From Clostridium niameyense (lineage in GTDB: Bacteria; Bacillota; Clostridia; Clostridiales; Clostridiaceae), in assembly GCF_001243045.1 (NCBI RefSeq), contig NZ_LN849007.1, forward strand, positions 896,989-960,988: 64,000 nucleotides of DNA, written 5' to 3'. This document shows, piece by piece, positions 44,574 to 54,776 of this stretch. Below the pieces are notes generated by a model that was not told the DNA's origin, did not search any database, and saw nothing but the letters and a program-made list of their open reading frames with translations. Within the stretch, counting starts at the first letter, position 1. Each line of letters begins with the position of its first letter. Position numbers and translations under genes: made by a program.

Positions 44574-45295
44574 AGATAGATATTCTAACCCTATTTCCAG
44601 AAATGTTTAGTATATTTAATCATAGCATTATAGGAAGAGCCAAAGAAAAAGGAATAGTAGATATAAATGCTATAAATATAAGGGATTATACAAAAGATAA
44701 ACATAAAAAGGTAGATGACTATCCTTACGGTGGTGGTGCAGGTATGGTTATGTGCGCTCAACCAATAGTGGATAGTATAAGACAAGTAAAAAACTCTAAT
44801 AAGGGTAAGATTATTTTTTTAGGACCTAAGGGGAGAACTTTTAATCAAGAGTTGGCTAAAGAATTAGCTAAAGAAGAAGAGTTAATATTTTTATGTGGAC
44901 ATTATGAGGGAATAGATGAAAGAGCTTATGAATATATAGATATGGAAATATCTTTGGGGGACTTTGTATTAACTGGAGGAGAAATGGCATGTATTCCCAT
45001 AGTTGATTCAATTTTAAGGATGATACCAGGAGTTTTAAAAGGTACTGAAAGCTATGAAGAAGAATCTTTTTATAGTGGACTTTTAGAGTATCCACAATAC
45101 ACAAGGCCAGAAGTGTTTGAAGATAAAGAAGTACCTAAGGTTCTTTTATCAGGGCACCATCTAAATATAAAAAAATGGAGAAAAGCAAAATCTCTTGTAA
45201 TTACAAAAGAAAAAAGACCAGATCTTTTTAAAAAGTATAACATATCTAAAGAAGATAAAAAAATATTAAAAGAGTATTTTGAGAAATATAGATAA
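44570..45295 (+). CDS. trmD: tRNA (guanine(37)-N1)-methyltransferase
   Basis: Protein of 241 aa. SPOUT-type fold with [10 protein letters not shown] at the start, [11 protein letters not shown] (about 52-62), [21 protein letters not shown] and [13 protein letters not shown] (the trefoil knot). It methylates G37 of tRNAs next to the anticodon, preventing frameshifts. ATG 44570 overlaps the rimM stop and lies 8 bases after GGAG. Confidence 0.97.
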   Translation: MKIDILTLFPEMFSIFNHSIIGRAKEKGIVDINAINIRDYTKDKHKKVDDYPYGGGAGMVMCAQPIVDSIRQVKNSNKGKIIFLGPKGRTFNQELAKELAKEEELIFLCGHYEGIDERAYEYIDMEISLGDFVLTGGEMACIPIVDSILRMIPGVLKGTESYEEESFYSGLLEYPQYTRPEVFEDKEVPKVLLSGHHLNIKKWRKAKSLVITKEKRPDLFKKYNISKEDKKILKEYFEKYR

Positions 45296-45353
45296 AAATA
45301 AGTATATTAATATAGAAAAAGACATAGTAACCGATAAATTTTATATAAAAATA

Positions 45354-45382
45354 TTGATTAAAAAATTTTACTGTGGTAAAAT
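45354..45382 (+). promoter_or_regulatory. Sigma-A promoter of rplS
   Basis: TTGATT (45354-45359), 17 bases, TAAAAT (45377-45382); transcription would begin near 45389, at the start of the L19 leader. Confidence 0.65.
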
Positions 45383-45390
45383 AAATTTTG

Positions 45391-45460
45391 TGCTAGTACG
45401 GGCGGTCCTCTACCTATTTTACATAAGCTAGGTAAGAACGTCAAAAAATAAGAGGAGGGA
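45391..45460 (+). promoter_or_regulatory. Structured L19 leader upstream of rplS
   Basis: CCTCT (45407-45411) can pair with AGAGG (45451-45455), which is part of the rplS Shine-Dalgarno site, and ACCTA (45412-45416) pairs with TAGGT (45429-45433). This matches the type of autoregulatory leader described for L19 in Firmicutes, where L19 is thought to repress its own translation. The pairing is visible; binding is inferred. Confidence 0.7.
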
Positions 45461-45466
45461 ATGCAC

Positions 45467-45814
45467 ATGTTAGAAATTATAAAAGAAATAGAAAAAGAAC
45501 AACTAAGAAGCGATTTACCTAAATTCAATGTAGGAGATACTGTAAAAGTTCACCAAAAGATCAAAGAAGGAACAAGAGAAAGAATCCAAGTATTTGAAGG
45601 AACAGTTTTAAAAAGACAAAATGGTGGAGCAAGAGAAACTTTCACAGTAAGAAGATTAGCATCTGGTGTAGGAGTTGAAAAAACTTTCCCAGTTAACTCT
45701 CCATTAATAGAAAAAATAGAAGTAGTAAGAAGAGGTAAAGTAAGAAGAGCTAAATTATACTACTTAAGAGATAGAGTTGGTAAAGCAGCAAAAGTTAAAG
45801 AATTAATGAGATAA
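45467..45814 (+). CDS. rplS: 50S ribosomal protein L19
   Basis: Protein of 115 aa, full length, starting [53 protein letters not shown] is the family core. The ATG at 45467 is 8 bases from GAGGAGG; the ATG at 45461 is too near. The protein lies at the 30S/50S interface. It has its own promoter and leader although it follows trmD. Confidence 0.97.
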   Translation: MLEIIKEIEKEQLRSDLPKFNVGDTVKVHQKIKEGTRERIQVFEGTVLKRQNGGARETFTVRRLASGVGVEKTFPVNSPLIEKIEVVRRGKVRRAKLYYLRDRVGKAAKVKELMR

Positions 45815-45825
45815 TAAAGAAAGTT

Positions 45826-45851
45826 AGGGGCTTGAGTAAGTCCCTTTTTTT
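45826..45851 (+). terminator. Terminator after rplS
   Basis: AGGGGCTT (45826-45833) pairs with AAGTCCCT (45838-45845) around GAGT, followed by seven T residues. Confidence 0.85.
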
Positions 45852-45872
45852 CATACCAAGGGGGTACAATTT

Positions 45873-46403
45873 ATGGTGAAAGAATTATTAGAAATTATAA
45901 AATCCATAGTGTTGGCGGTAATTGCAGCCTTTTTAATTATAACTTTTGTACTTGAAACTGTAAGTGTAGAAGGACACTCTATGGAGCCTACTTTACAAAA
46001 TAAAGATAGATTAATAGTAGAAAAAGTTTCTTATTATTTTAGAAAACCAAAACCTGGTGATATAGTAGTAATTAAATATCCTGCAGACACTAGAGAAAAA
46101 TTTATAAAAAGAGTAGTGGCAGTAGCTGGGGATAAGGTTTCTATTCATAATAATAAGTTATATATAAATGGAAAAGAAAAAAATGAACCTTATATATTAG
46201 AAAATTATATGGAAGATTTTAATGAAGTTAAGATACCTTCTAATACTGTCTTTGTAATGGGAGATAACAGAAATCATAGTAGAGATAGCAGATTTGAGGA
46301 TGTAGGATTTGTGGATTTAAAATTAGTAGTTGGAAGAGCAGCCTTTAGAATATATCCTTTTAATAATATGGGTAGTTTATCCTATTCTGAAGCTAATAAA
46401 TAA
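45873..46403 (+). CDS. lepB: Signal peptidase I
   Basis: Protein of 176 aa. One N-terminal membrane helix (about 8-30, IVLAVIAAFLIITFVLETV), then GHSMEPTL with the catalytic serine (about 36), FIKRVVAVAGD with the catalytic lysine (about 75) and GDNRNHSRDSR (about 129-139). It removes signal peptides on the outer face of the membrane. AAGGGGG precedes the ATG. Placed between rplS and rbgA, as in many Firmicutes. Confidence 0.96.
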   Translation: MVKELLEIIKSIVLAVIAAFLIITFVLETVSVEGHSMEPTLQNKDRLIVEKVSYYFRKPKPGDIVVIKYPADTREKFIKRVVAVAGDKVSIHNNKLYINGKEKNEPYILENYMEDFNEVKIPSNTVFVMGDNRNHSRDSRFEDVGFVDLKLVVGRAAFRIYPFNNMGSLSYSEANK

Positions 46404-46445
46404 TTAAAGGTAATATAATCAACAAAAGAAAGGATAGATAAAACT

Positions 46446-47294
46446 ATGAATATAAATTGGTTTCCAGGTCATATGGCTAAAACTAGAAGGGAAATAAAAG
46501 AGAATTTAAAAAAGGTTGATGCGGTAATAGAAATAAGAGATGCTAGGATAGTAAATTCAAGTAAAAATCCTAACATTGAAGATATTTGCGAAAATAAACC
46601 TAGAATAATTTTATTAAATAAAAAAGATCTAGCTGAAAAAGAAGTTACTATAGATTGGATAAATTCATTATCTAAAGATAATATAAAAGTTTTAGCGGTA
46701 AATTCTAATACTGGAGAAGGATTAAATAAAATAAAACCTACATTAAATGAATTATTAAAAGATAAGCACGAAAGAATGAAAAATAAAGGAATAGTAAATA
46801 TAGTAGATAGAGTAATGGTAGTTGGTATACCTAATGTAGGTAAATCATCTTTTATTAACAAAATGGCTAAAAACTCTATAGCTAAAGTTGGAGATAGACC
46901 AGGAGTTACAAAAAGTAAACAATGGATAAAAACTAAAATAGGTATAGAACTTATGGATACACCAGGAGTTTTATGGCCTAAATTAGATAGTGAAGAGGTA
47001 CAACTTAATTTAGCTTTTACAGGGGCTATAAAAGATGAAATTATGGATATAGAAACTTTAGCCTTAAGACTTATAGAAAAATTACAAAATTCTTATGGAG
47101 ACAGATTAATGAAAAGATATAAGTTAAGTGAGCTAAGTGAGAATGGACTTGAAAATATGGAGAACATAGCAAGAAAAAGAGGAGCTATAATATCTAGAGG
47201 AGAAGTAGACTATAATAGAATAGCAGTAACTATTTTGGATGAATTTAGAGGTGGAAAATTAGGTGTTATATCTTTAGAAAAACCTAATAATTAA
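46446..47294 (+). CDS. rbgA: Ribosome biogenesis GTPase RbgA (YlqF)
   Basis: Protein of 282 aa with circularly permuted GTPase motifs: N-terminal [19 protein letters not shown] (G4, about 59-63), then [12 protein letters not shown] (G1, about 125-136) and DTPGVLWPK (G3). It promotes late 50S assembly in Firmicutes. Followed by rnhB 14 bases later, the conserved pair. Confidence 0.96.
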   Translation: MNINWFPGHMAKTRREIKENLKKVDAVIEIRDARIVNSSKNPNIEDICENKPRIILLNKKDLAEKEVTIDWINSLSKDNIKVLAVNSNTGEGLNKIKPTLNELLKDKHERMKNKGIVNIVDRVMVVGIPNVGKSSFINKMAKNSIAKVGDRPGVTKSKQWIKTKIGIELMDTPGVLWPKLDSEEVQLNLAFTGAIKDEIMDIETLALRLIEKLQNSYGDRLMKRYKLSELSENGLENMENIARKRGAIISRGEVDYNRIAVTILDEFRGGKLGVISLEKPNN

Positions 47295-47308
47295 AGGGAG
47301 ATATTATT

Positions 47309-48124
47309 ATGAATATAAATACTGCGGAAGATTTTCAAGATATAAAGTATGTTGAAATAAAAAAGTTTACGGATACCTTAAAGAAAAACTATGAAACTTC
47401 TAAGGAAAATGAAGTAAAAAGAATCATAAATTTACTAAATTTAGATAAAAGAAAAAATGTAAAATCTCTAGGGGAAAGTTTACTTAAATTTTTAAACAAA
47501 TATAATAAAGAAACAGATAGGGTTACTAATATGTATAACTTAGATAAAAGCTTTTATCCCTATGAAATAATAGCAGGAGTAGATGAAGTGGGAAGAGGAC
47601 CACTAGCAGGTCCTATAGTAGCTGCATCCGTAATATTGGATTTAAATACAGTCCAAAATCTAATATTAGATATAAAAGATTCTAAAAAATTATCTCCACA
47701 AAAGAGAAAAGAATTAGATGTCATTATAAGAGAAAAAGCTTTAAGTTATAATATAGCTATAATTAGCAATAATATTATAGATGAAAAGGGTATTGCATGG
47801 AGCAACAATGAAGTTTTAAAAAGAGCAGTACAAGGACTTAAAATAAAACCAGATTTAGTGTTATCTGATGGGTATGCCGTAAAAAATATGAATTTACCTA
47901 ATAAATTTATAGTAAAAGGTGATAATAAAAGTGCTAGTATAGCTTGTGCATCTATTATAGCAAAAGTATATAGGGATAATCTTATGGAAGAGTATGCTAA
48001 AGTTTATCCTCAATATGGTTTTGAGCATAATGCAGGTTATGGTACTCAAGAGCATATAGAATCCATACAAAAATATGGACCGTTAAAAATACATAGGAGA
48101 AGTTTTTTAAAGAATATAATTTAA
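47309..48124 (+). CDS. rnhB: Ribonuclease HII
   Basis: Protein of 271 aa. An N-terminal extension of about 75 residues precedes the catalytic domain, which starts [20 protein letters not shown] with the first acidic residues; later [17 protein letters not shown] and [10 protein letters not shown] carry the rest of the active site. It removes ribonucleotides from DNA. AAAGGGAG precedes the ATG. It converges with yraN across a long inverted repeat. Confidence 0.95.
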   Translation: MNINTAEDFQDIKYVEIKKFTDTLKKNYETSKENEVKRIINLLNLDKRKNVKSLGESLLKFLNKYNKETDRVTNMYNLDKSFYPYEIIAGVDEVGRGPLAGPIVAASVILDLNTVQNLILDIKDSKKLSPQKRKELDVIIREKALSYNIAIISNNIIDEKGIAWSNNEVLKRAVQGLKIKPDLVLSDGYAVKNMNLPNKFIVKGDNKSASIACASIIAKVYRDNLMEEYAKVYPQYGFEHNAGYGTQEHIESIQKYGPLKIHRRSFLKNII

Positions 48125-48131
48125 AAGCCTC

Positions 48132-48246
48132 AAATAACCTTTAAGATATATTAAAAATAATATGAAGCTATAAAAGTTTTAAATAAATTAAGAGTTTTTT
48201 AGCTACATATTTAATTTTTAATATATCTTATTTTAGTTGGTTATTT
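48132..48246. repeat. Long inverted repeat between convergent rnhB and yraN
   Basis: AAATAACC (48132-48139) and the following AAGATATATTAAAAAT (48143-48158) are matched by ATTTTTAATATATCTT (48214-48229) and GGTTATTT (48239-48246). The loop is 55 bases. It may act as a bidirectional terminator, or be the remnant of a small inverted-repeat element. Confidence 0.6.
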
Positions 48247-48257
48247 AAAAACTGTAT

Positions 48258-48638
48258 TTATAAATAATCTAACTGAAAAGCATTTTTTATTAGCTTTATG
48301 GAGGGTTTATTAGTATTTTTGTTAAATACTACTTCCACAACATCAAACCTAAAATTGAATTTATTAAATAAGTGATTTTTAATTATGTACATCTGGGCTG
48401 TTTTATATAGTTTCTTTTGTTTATAATAATTTACAGCTTCACAAGGACTACCATAACAGGTGGAATATCTACTTTTTACTTCAATAAAGCATATATAGTC
48501 ATTATCCTTAGCTATTATATCAATTTCTCCAATTTTACATCTAAAGTTTTTTTCAATTATTATATAAGAAGAATTTTGAAGATACTTAGAAGCTATGGCT
48601 TCGCCGAAATAACCTATGTCTTTATTAAAGTAGTGCAT
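48258..48638 (-). CDS. yraN: YraN family (UPF0102) endonuclease-like protein
   Basis: Protein of 126 aa. The predicted nuclease core is present: GEAIASKYL, EIDIIAKDNDYICFIEVKSR (a PD-(D/E)XK-type D..EVK arrangement, about 39-58) and AQMYIIKN. The function is not established. AAAGGAG precedes the ATG on the minus strand. It follows comM by 15 bases, giving a comM-yraN operon on the minus strand. Confidence 0.88.
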   Translation of the reverse strand: MHYFNKDIGYFGEAIASKYLQNSSYIIIEKNFRCKIGEIDIIAKDNDYICFIEVKSRYSTCYGSPCEAVNYYKQKKLYKTAQMYIIKNHLFNKFNFRFDVVEVVFNKNTNKPSIKLIKNAFQLDYL

Positions 48639-48653
48639 GAATATGATCTCCTT

Positions 48654-50168
48654 TTACAATATTTTATTATCTATAAATTTTCTATACTGAAGAGCCTCAA
48701 TTATATCTTCATCCTTTATTTTTTCATTTCCATTTAAATCTGCAATAGTTCTAGATACTTTTAATATACGACAATAAGCTCTTGCACTTAAATTGAATTT
48801 TGTATAAATTTTTCTTAAAATTTTAGACCCACTTGAAGTTAAATCACAATATTTTTTCAGTTGTTTCCTTTTCATTTGAGAGTTTGTATATATAGAATCC
48901 TTAGAGAATCGTTCAAGTTGAATTTCACGAGCTTTTACTACTCTTTCTTTTATAGTTTTAGAACTTTCAGATTTGCTAAATTTCTTTACTTCATCAAAAG
49001 ATAACTGTGCCACAAAAGTAAATATATCTATTCTATCTAAAATTGGCTTTGAAAGTTTATTTATATATCTTTTAATTTCATATTCACTACAGGTGCAATC
49101 AGAGGTACCATACATACCACATGGACAAGGGTTTAAGGATGACACTAACATAAAGTTACAAGGATAGGTTACATTTCCATTATATCTAGTTATTTTTATA
49201 CATCTATCCTCTAAAGGTTGCCTTAAAACCTCTATTACATTTTTTTTGAATTCTAAAATTTCATCTAAAAATAAAACTCCATTATGAGCTAGAGAAATTT
49301 CTCCAGGAGTTAAGCTACTACCTCCACCTACTAAAGCAATCTTTGATGAAGTGCTATGAGGACTTCTAAAAGGTCGCTGTTTAATTAGAAAGTTTTTATC
49401 TAGTTTTCCTGCTACACTATAAATTTTAGTTACTTCCAAGGCTTCTTCGTAATTTAGAGAAGGAAGTATAGTTGGAATTCTTTCTGCCAACATAGTTTTT
49501 CCACAACCAGGGGGACCAAACATAATAATATTATGACCTCCTGATGCTGCTACTTCTAAAGCTCTTTTACAACTTTCTTGACCAGATATTTCTGCAAAAT
49601 CTATATTAGATTCCTGTAGACTATTATTTTTAAGTGTAAGTTTATAAGGAAGTAAATCCTTATAGTGTATATAATGAACTACTTCATTTAAATGAGAAAA
49701 GGGAAAAATGTTAGCTTTTTTTACTAAGGCACATTCATCTTTATTCAAAGAGGGAATTATGAAGTTATTTATATTGTTATCTAATCCATCTAATATTATA
49801 GGAAGAGCACCTCTTATTTTATTTATATCACCAAATAAGGATAACTCACCTATAACTATATAGTCTTTAAAAAAATCACCATTTAATTGATTTGTAGCTA
49901 CCAAAATAGCTAAGGCTATAGGTAGATCAAATAAAGAACCTTCTTTTTTAATATCTGCAGGAGATAAGTTGACAGTTATTTTACTTATGGGAATTTTATA
50001 ACCAGAATTAATTAATGCAGATTTAACTCTTTCCTTTGACTCTTTAATTGAAGTAGCTGCAAGTCCTACTATATTAAAAGAAGGTAGACCAGATCTAATA
50101 TCTACTTCTACAGATATTAGATTGCTAGAACAGCCATTAAGTGAAGCTGTAAATACTTTACCTATCAT
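48654..50168 (-). CDS. comM: ComM/YifB family Mg-chelatase-like AAA+ ATPase
   Basis: Protein of 504 aa. An N-terminal Lon-protease-like domain (about 1-170; NLSPADIKKEGSLFDLPIALA) precedes an AAA+ domain with Walker A GPPGCGKTM (about 217-225), LFLDEILEF (Walker B) and a CPCG...C cysteine cluster (about 350-365). Homologues are helicases that aid branch migration in natural transformation. Nearby dprA points the same way. It is divergent from dprA. Confidence 0.9.
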   Translation of the reverse strand: MIGKVFTASLNGCSSNLISVEVDIRSGLPSFNIVGLAATSIKESKERVKSALINSGYKIPISKITVNLSPADIKKEGSLFDLPIALAILVATNQLNGDFFKDYIVIGELSLFGDINKIRGALPIILDGLDNNINNFIIPSLNKDECALVKKANIFPFSHLNEVVHYIHYKDLLPYKLTLKNNSLQESNIDFAEISGQESCKRALEVAASGGHNIIMFGPPGCGKTMLAERIPTILPSLNYEEALEVTKIYSVAGKLDKNFLIKQRPFRSPHSTSSKIALVGGGSSLTPGEISLAHNGVLFLDEILEFKKNVIEVLRQPLEDRCIKITRYNGNVTYPCNFMLVSSLNPCPCGMYGTSDCTCSEYEIKRYINKLSKPILDRIDIFTFVAQLSFDEVKKFSKSESSKTIKERVVKAREIQLERFSKDSIYTNSQMKRKQLKKYCDLTSSGSKILRKIYTKFNLSARAYCRILKVSRTIADLNGNEKIKDEDIIEALQYRKFIDNKIL

Positions 50169-50332
50169 AATATCACCCTTTAATATAAATTTAACTAGAG
50201 TATTGACAGTAAAGTTATATATTATTATGTAATTTAAAAATTAATAAAAAATTTACTTTTAAGGTTTAATGAATAAAATTTTTAAATTTGACAAAAATTC
50301 AAGAAAAATAATAATTTAAGGGGTTATAAATT

Positions 50333-51418
50333 ATGATAGAATTAAATTTATGGTTTTCAAGAGCAAAGCTTTCAAGTAAATTAAAAATAATATTGCTAAA
50401 AGAATTTAAAAGTATAAAAAATATTTTTGAATACACAAAGAATTTTGACAACAATAGAAATTATGATATTATGAATTATAAAATAGTTAGTGAATTGAAA
50501 AAAGCTTGGAATGAGGATATTATATATAAAACTAAAGAAAAAATATTGAAAGAAGATATAAATGTTATAAACTTTAATGATAGTTTATATCCTTATAAGC
50601 TAAAATATTATGAAGATTCTCCAGCAGTACTTTTTTATAAAGGGAATATAGAACCTTTAAATAAATCGAAATCTGTAGCTATTGTTGGTTCTAGAAAAAG
50701 TACTTTTTATGGGGAAAAAGTAACTAAAATTGTAAGCAAAGCTTTATCAGAAAATAATATTTCTATAATAAGTGGTATGGCAAAGGGAATAGATTATAAT
50801 GCGCAGTTAAGTTCTATAAATAGTAATGGCTATACTTGTGCTGTTTTAGGATCAGGCATTGATGTAATTTATCCTAGGCAAAATAAAGAGTTGTATAAAT
50901 CTATTTGTGAAAAGGGTTGTGTTATATCTGAATTTTATCCTGGAACGCCACCATTTTCTTATAATTTTCCAATGAGAAACAGAATAATTAGTGCATTAAG
51001 TGATGTGGTTATAGTTGTAGAGGCATCTTATAAAAGTGGTTCTTTAATAACTGCCACATTAGCTTTAGAACAAGGAAAAGATGTATTTTCTGTTCCAGGT
51101 TCTATATTTTCAAGAGAAAGTATAGGTACAAATAAATTAATAAAAGAAGGAGCTTTTGTACTTACATCTTTAGACGATATTTTTCAATATTTAGGTTTAG
51201 AAAATCATAAAATTAAGGATAATAAAGTTAATAAAAATAATAATAAGATTGGATTAGAAAAACAAATATATAATGTTCTAACTGATGAGCCTATACATAT
51301 AGACGATATAATTAGACTTATTAATATTGACATAAAACGTTTGTATGAGGTATTATTTGAATTGCAGCTTAGAGAAGAAGTAATTTGTCTAGCTGGGAAC
51401 TATTATGTGAAGGCATAA
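50333..51418 (+). CDS. dprA: DNA processing protein DprA
   Basis: Protein of 361 aa. The Rossmann-like core shows VAIVGSRKSTFYGEKV (about 115-130), SGMAKGIDYNAQ, VLGSGIDVIYPRQN, EFYPGTPPFSYNFPMRNRII and GSLITATLALEQGK. A C-terminal winged-helix-like region (from about 305) follows. It loads RecA on incoming single strands during transformation. A TTGACA box lies at 50288, but no strong -10 follows it. Next to topA, as in many Firmicutes. Confidence 0.94.
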   Translation: MIELNLWFSRAKLSSKLKIILLKEFKSIKNIFEYTKNFDNNRNYDIMNYKIVSELKKAWNEDIIYKTKEKILKEDINVINFNDSLYPYKLKYYEDSPAVLFYKGNIEPLNKSKSVAIVGSRKSTFYGEKVTKIVSKALSENNISIISGMAKGIDYNAQLSSINSNGYTCAVLGSGIDVIYPRQNKELYKSICEKGCVISEFYPGTPPFSYNFPMRNRIISALSDVVIVVEASYKSGSLITATLALEQGKDVFSVPGSIFSRESIGTNKLIKEGAFVLTSLDDIFQYLGLENHKIKDNKVNKNNNKIGLEKQIYNVLTDEPIHIDDIIRLINIDIKRLYEVLFELQLREEVICLAGNYYVKA

Positions 51419-51484
51419 AAAAAATTTAATTATATATAATACTTATAGTTAATTATAAAAAACTAATCACATTAAAATAAGGGG

Positions 51485-51519
51485 GTGCAATCTCTGGTTG
51501 AATTTTTCCAGAGGATGAC
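51485..51519 (+). promoter_or_regulatory. Hairpin overlapping the topA ribosome-binding site
   Basis: CTCTGG (51492-51497) pairs perfectly with CCAGAG (51508-51513), and the topA Shine-Dalgarno site AGAGGA starts inside the second arm. A GTG at 51485 after AAGGGG opens a 16-codon out-of-frame reading frame that runs over the hairpin into topA. The pairing is visible; a regulatory role is inferred. Confidence 0.45.
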
Positions 51520-53604
51520 ATGGGACAAAATTTAGTAATAGTAGAATCACCGGCAAAAGCTAAGACTATAAAAAAATATTTGGGTAAAAATTATGTAGTT
51601 CAAGCATCTATGGGACATGTTAGAGATCTTCCCAAAAGTCAATTAGGGGTCGATATAGAAAACAATTATAATCCTAAGTATATAACTATAAGAGGGAAGG
51701 GAGAGCTTTTAGATAAATTAAAAAAAGAAGCTAAAAAAAGTACTAAAATATATTTAGCTACAGACCCTGATAGAGAAGGAGAGGCTATTTCTTGGCATTT
51801 AGCTCATGCATTAAAGATAAAAGAAGATGAAAAATGCAGAATAGAATTTAACGAAATAACAAAAACCGCAATAAAGTCTGCTATAAAAAAGCCAAGAAAA
51901 ATAAACGATAATTTAGTAGATGCTCAACAAGCTAGAAGGGTTTTAGATAGATTAGTAGGATATAAAATAAGTCCTATACTTTGGAATAAAATAAAATGGG
52001 GATTAAGTGCAGGTAGAGTTCAATCTGTAGCTTTAAGAATGATTTGTGATAGAGAAAATGAGATTTCTAAGTTTACTCCTAAAGAATATTGGACTATAGA
52101 ATGCGAATTATGCAAAGAAAATTGTGTGAAATCTTTTTTAGTAAAACTTACAACTAAAAATGGTAAAAAAATAGAAATCAACAATGAAGAAGAAGCATTA
52201 AAAATAAAAAAAGAACTTGAATTAGGTAAATTTGTTGTAAAAAATATTAAGAGAACTGCTAAGAAGAAGAATCCATTGGCACCTTTTACTACTAGTACAC
52301 TTCAACAAGATTCTTACAAAAAATTAAATTTCCCTACTAAAAAAACTATGTCTATAGCTCAGCAACTTTACGAAGGAATAGATGTAAAGGGCTTTGGAAC
52401 TGTTGGACTTATAACTTATATGAGAACAGATTCTACAAGAATATCTGAAGATGCTCAAAATGCTGCTTTAGATTATGTAAAAAATAATTTTGGAGAAGAA
52501 TATGTTCCTAAAATTCCTAGAGTATTTAAAGGAAAGAAAAATATTCAAGATGCTCATGAAGCTATAAGACCAACTAACGTAGATATAAATCCAGAAGTAG
52601 CCAAAGAGAATTTAACACCACAGCAATATAAATTATATCAACTTATTTGGAAAAGATTTATAGCAAGTCAAATGGCTTCTTGTATATTAGATTTTACATC
52701 AATACTTATAGAAAACGGAGAATATAATTTAAGAGCCAGTGGTTCTGTAGTTAAGTTTGATGGATTTATGAAAGTATATGAATATTCTACAGAGGAAGAT
52801 AAAGAAGCAACAAAAATACCAACTTTAGAAGAAAAACAGGTTTTAAAAGAAAAATCCATAAATGAGACACAACATTTTACTCAACCACCAGCTAGGTATT
52901 CGGAAGCATCTTTAGTAAAGACATTAGAGGAGAATGGTATAGGAAGACCAAGTACTTATGCACCTATTATATCTACTATAATAGATAGGAAATATGTAGA
53001 ACGTGAAAAGAAAACTTTAAAGCCTACAGAACTTGGAGAAATAGTAAATAATATAGTAAGTGAATATTTCAAACAAATTGTAGATTTGGAATTTACTGCA
53101 GGCATGGAAAATAAATTAGATGAGGTAGAAGAAGGTAAAAAGCCTTGGGCAAAAGTTGTAGATGATTTTTATAAGCCTTTAAGTAAATCTATAGATATAG
53201 CTGAAAAGGAAATATCAAAGATAACTATAGAAGATAAAGTTACAGATGTAATTTGTGAAAAGTGCGGAAAAAATATGGTAATAAAGCAAGGGAGATATGG
53301 AGAATTTTTAGCATGTCCAGGATATCCAGAATGTAAAAATACAAAACCTATAGTAGAAGAGTTGAATGTGAAATGTCCTAAATGTGACGGAAAGGTTTTG
53401 GTTAAAAGAAGCAGAAAAGGAAGAAGATTTTATGGATGTAGTAATTATCCAGAATGTGATTTTGTAAGTTGGTTTCCACCAGTAGATGAAAAATGTCCAG
53501 AGTGTGGAACTTATATGGTTAAAAAACAAAGCAAATCCAAAGGGGAATATTATGAATGTACTAATACTGAATGCAAATTTAAAAAATATTTAAACAATAA
53601 ATAA
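51520..53604 (+). CDS. topA: DNA topoisomerase I
   Basis: Protein of 694 aa. TOPRIM domain at the start (LVIVESPAKAKTIKKYLG, then DPDREGEAISWHL), active-site tyrosine in TYMRTDSTRIS (about 305-315), EENGIGRPSTYAPI, and three C-terminal four-cysteine zinc fingers (about 580-694). It relaxes negatively supercoiled DNA. The ATG lies 5 bases after AGAGGA within a possible hairpin. Confidence 0.97.
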   Translation: MGQNLVIVESPAKAKTIKKYLGKNYVVQASMGHVRDLPKSQLGVDIENNYNPKYITIRGKGELLDKLKKEAKKSTKIYLATDPDREGEAISWHLAHALKIKEDEKCRIEFNEITKTAIKSAIKKPRKINDNLVDAQQARRVLDRLVGYKISPILWNKIKWGLSAGRVQSVALRMICDRENEISKFTPKEYWTIECELCKENCVKSFLVKLTTKNGKKIEINNEEEALKIKKELELGKFVVKNIKRTAKKKNPLAPFTTSTLQQDSYKKLNFPTKKTMSIAQQLYEGIDVKGFGTVGLITYMRTDSTRISEDAQNAALDYVKNNFGEEYVPKIPRVFKGKKNIQDAHEAIRPTNVDINPEVAKENLTPQQYKLYQLIWKRFIASQMASCILDFTSILIENGEYNLRASGSVVKFDGFMKVYEYSTEEDKEATKIPTLEEKQVLKEKSINETQHFTQPPARYSEASLVKTLEENGIGRPSTYAPIISTIIDRKYVEREKKTLKPTELGEIVNNIVSEYFKQIVDLEFTAGMENKLDEVEEGKKPWAKVVDDFYKPLSKSIDIAEKEISKITIEDKVTDVICEKCGKNMVIKQGRYGEFLACPGYPECKNTKPIVEELNVKCPKCDGKVLVKRSRKGRRFYGCSNYPECDFVSWFPPVDEKCPECGTYMVKKQSKSKGEYYECTNTECKFKKYLNNK

Positions 53605-53791
53605 TAATTGAATATTTAAAAGGATATATTGAAATGTAATATTCCATATGTTATTATAGATAAGGAAAGGCAATAATTCAAAATATTTTTAATAGTCGCA
53701 ATTTTTAATAACTATACAAAGTAAATGGAAAAATAAGGATTTTACATTTATGTAAAGTAAATAATATGAGGCAATATAAGGAGGAATATAA

Positions 53792-54568
53792 ATGCATTCA
53801 CTATTAGACAAAACAAGAATGTTAAATAGGATATTACAAAAATCTGGAACAGAACCAGTAGATTTTAATGATATAGGAAATTTATTAAGTGATGTTTTAT
53901 GTTGTAATGTATATATAATAAGTAGAAAAGGAAAATTATTAGGATATAAGTTATATTCAGGTTTTGAATGTGATGAAGTTAAAAATTACGTGTTAAAAGA
54001 TAAAAGATTCCCGGATAACTATAATAACAAATTATTAAATATTCATGAAACTTTAGCTAACTCACCTAATCATGACAAATGTGTTTTTGAAGGTGGAAAA
54101 GATTGTGTAATTAAAAATAAATTGTCCACTATAGTTCCTATAAATGGCAACAGAGAGAGATTAGGTACATTATTAATTGCTAGGTTTGATAATCCTTTTA
54201 CAGATGAGGATTTAGTATTAGCAGAATATAGTGCAACTATTATAGGTCTTGAGATATTAAGATCAAAACAAGATGAGATAGAAGAAGAAACTAGAAAAAA
54301 AGCAGTAGTTCAATTAGCTATTGGAACTTTATCTTATTCAGAATTAGAAGCTGTGGAACATATATTTAATGAATTAGATGGAGATGAAGGTTTACTTGTA
54401 GCTTCTAAAATAGCAGATAAGGTAGGCATAACTAGATCTGTAATTGTTAATGCATTAAGAAAATTTGAAAGTGCAGGAGTAATTGAATCAAGATCTTTAG
54501 GTATGAAGGGAACTCATATTAAAATATTAAACGACAAGCTTTTAGATGAATTAAAGAAAATAAAATAA
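53792..54568 (+). CDS. codY: GTP-sensing transcriptional repressor CodY
   Basis: Protein of 258 aa, full length. N-terminal GAF domain (about 1-155) binding branched-chain amino acids, then a winged-helix domain with [37 protein letters not shown] (about 202-239), which is nearly invariant in CodY. It adjusts amino-acid and virulence gene expression to nutrient status and could oversee Stickland genes. A TTTACA-TTTA-TGTAAA inverted repeat lies at 53741-53756 upstream. AAGGAGG precedes the ATG. Confidence 0.97.
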   Translation: MHSLLDKTRMLNRILQKSGTEPVDFNDIGNLLSDVLCCNVYIISRKGKLLGYKLYSGFECDEVKNYVLKDKRFPDNYNNKLLNIHETLANSPNHDKCVFEGGKDCVIKNKLSTIVPINGNRERLGTLLIARFDNPFTDEDLVLAEYSATIIGLEILRSKQDEIEEETRKKAVVQLAIGTLSYSELEAVEHIFNELDGDEGLLVASKIADKVGITRSVIVNALRKFESAGVIESRSLGMKGTHIKILNDKLLDELKKIK

Positions 54569-54577
54569 TAAAATTGG

Positions 54578-54606
54578 AGAAGCCTTAATGGCTTCTTTAA
54601 TTTTAA
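54578..54606 (+). terminator. Terminator after codY
   Basis: AGAAGCC (54578-54584) and GGCTTCT (54590-54596), loop TTAAT, then a T-rich tract. Confidence 0.85.
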
Positions 54607-54643
54607 TTTAAATTAAAAAATCTAAATAAAAAAATTAAAATTA

Positions 54644-54672
54644 TTGTTGAATAAGAATACTGGTTATGATAT
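54644..54672 (+). promoter_or_regulatory. Candidate promoter of rpsB-tsf
   Basis: TTGTTG (54644-54649), 17 bases, TGATAT (54667-54672); TATACT at 54670 is an alternative -10. A leader of about 100 bases follows before rpsB. Confidence 0.4.
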
Positions 54673-54776
54673 ACTACATAAGGATAAAATACACACATTA
54701 TCTAATTTATAAATGGTGCCTAAAGGTAGTTTATATATATGAAGATAATGGAGGAAAAAACCAAGGAGGTAGAAAT

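Noticed and set aside
45439-45450. GTCAAAAAATA word before rplS as a PrdR site
   Set aside because: It is inside the L19 leader, far from any -24/-12 promoter, and AT-rich words like this occur by chance.
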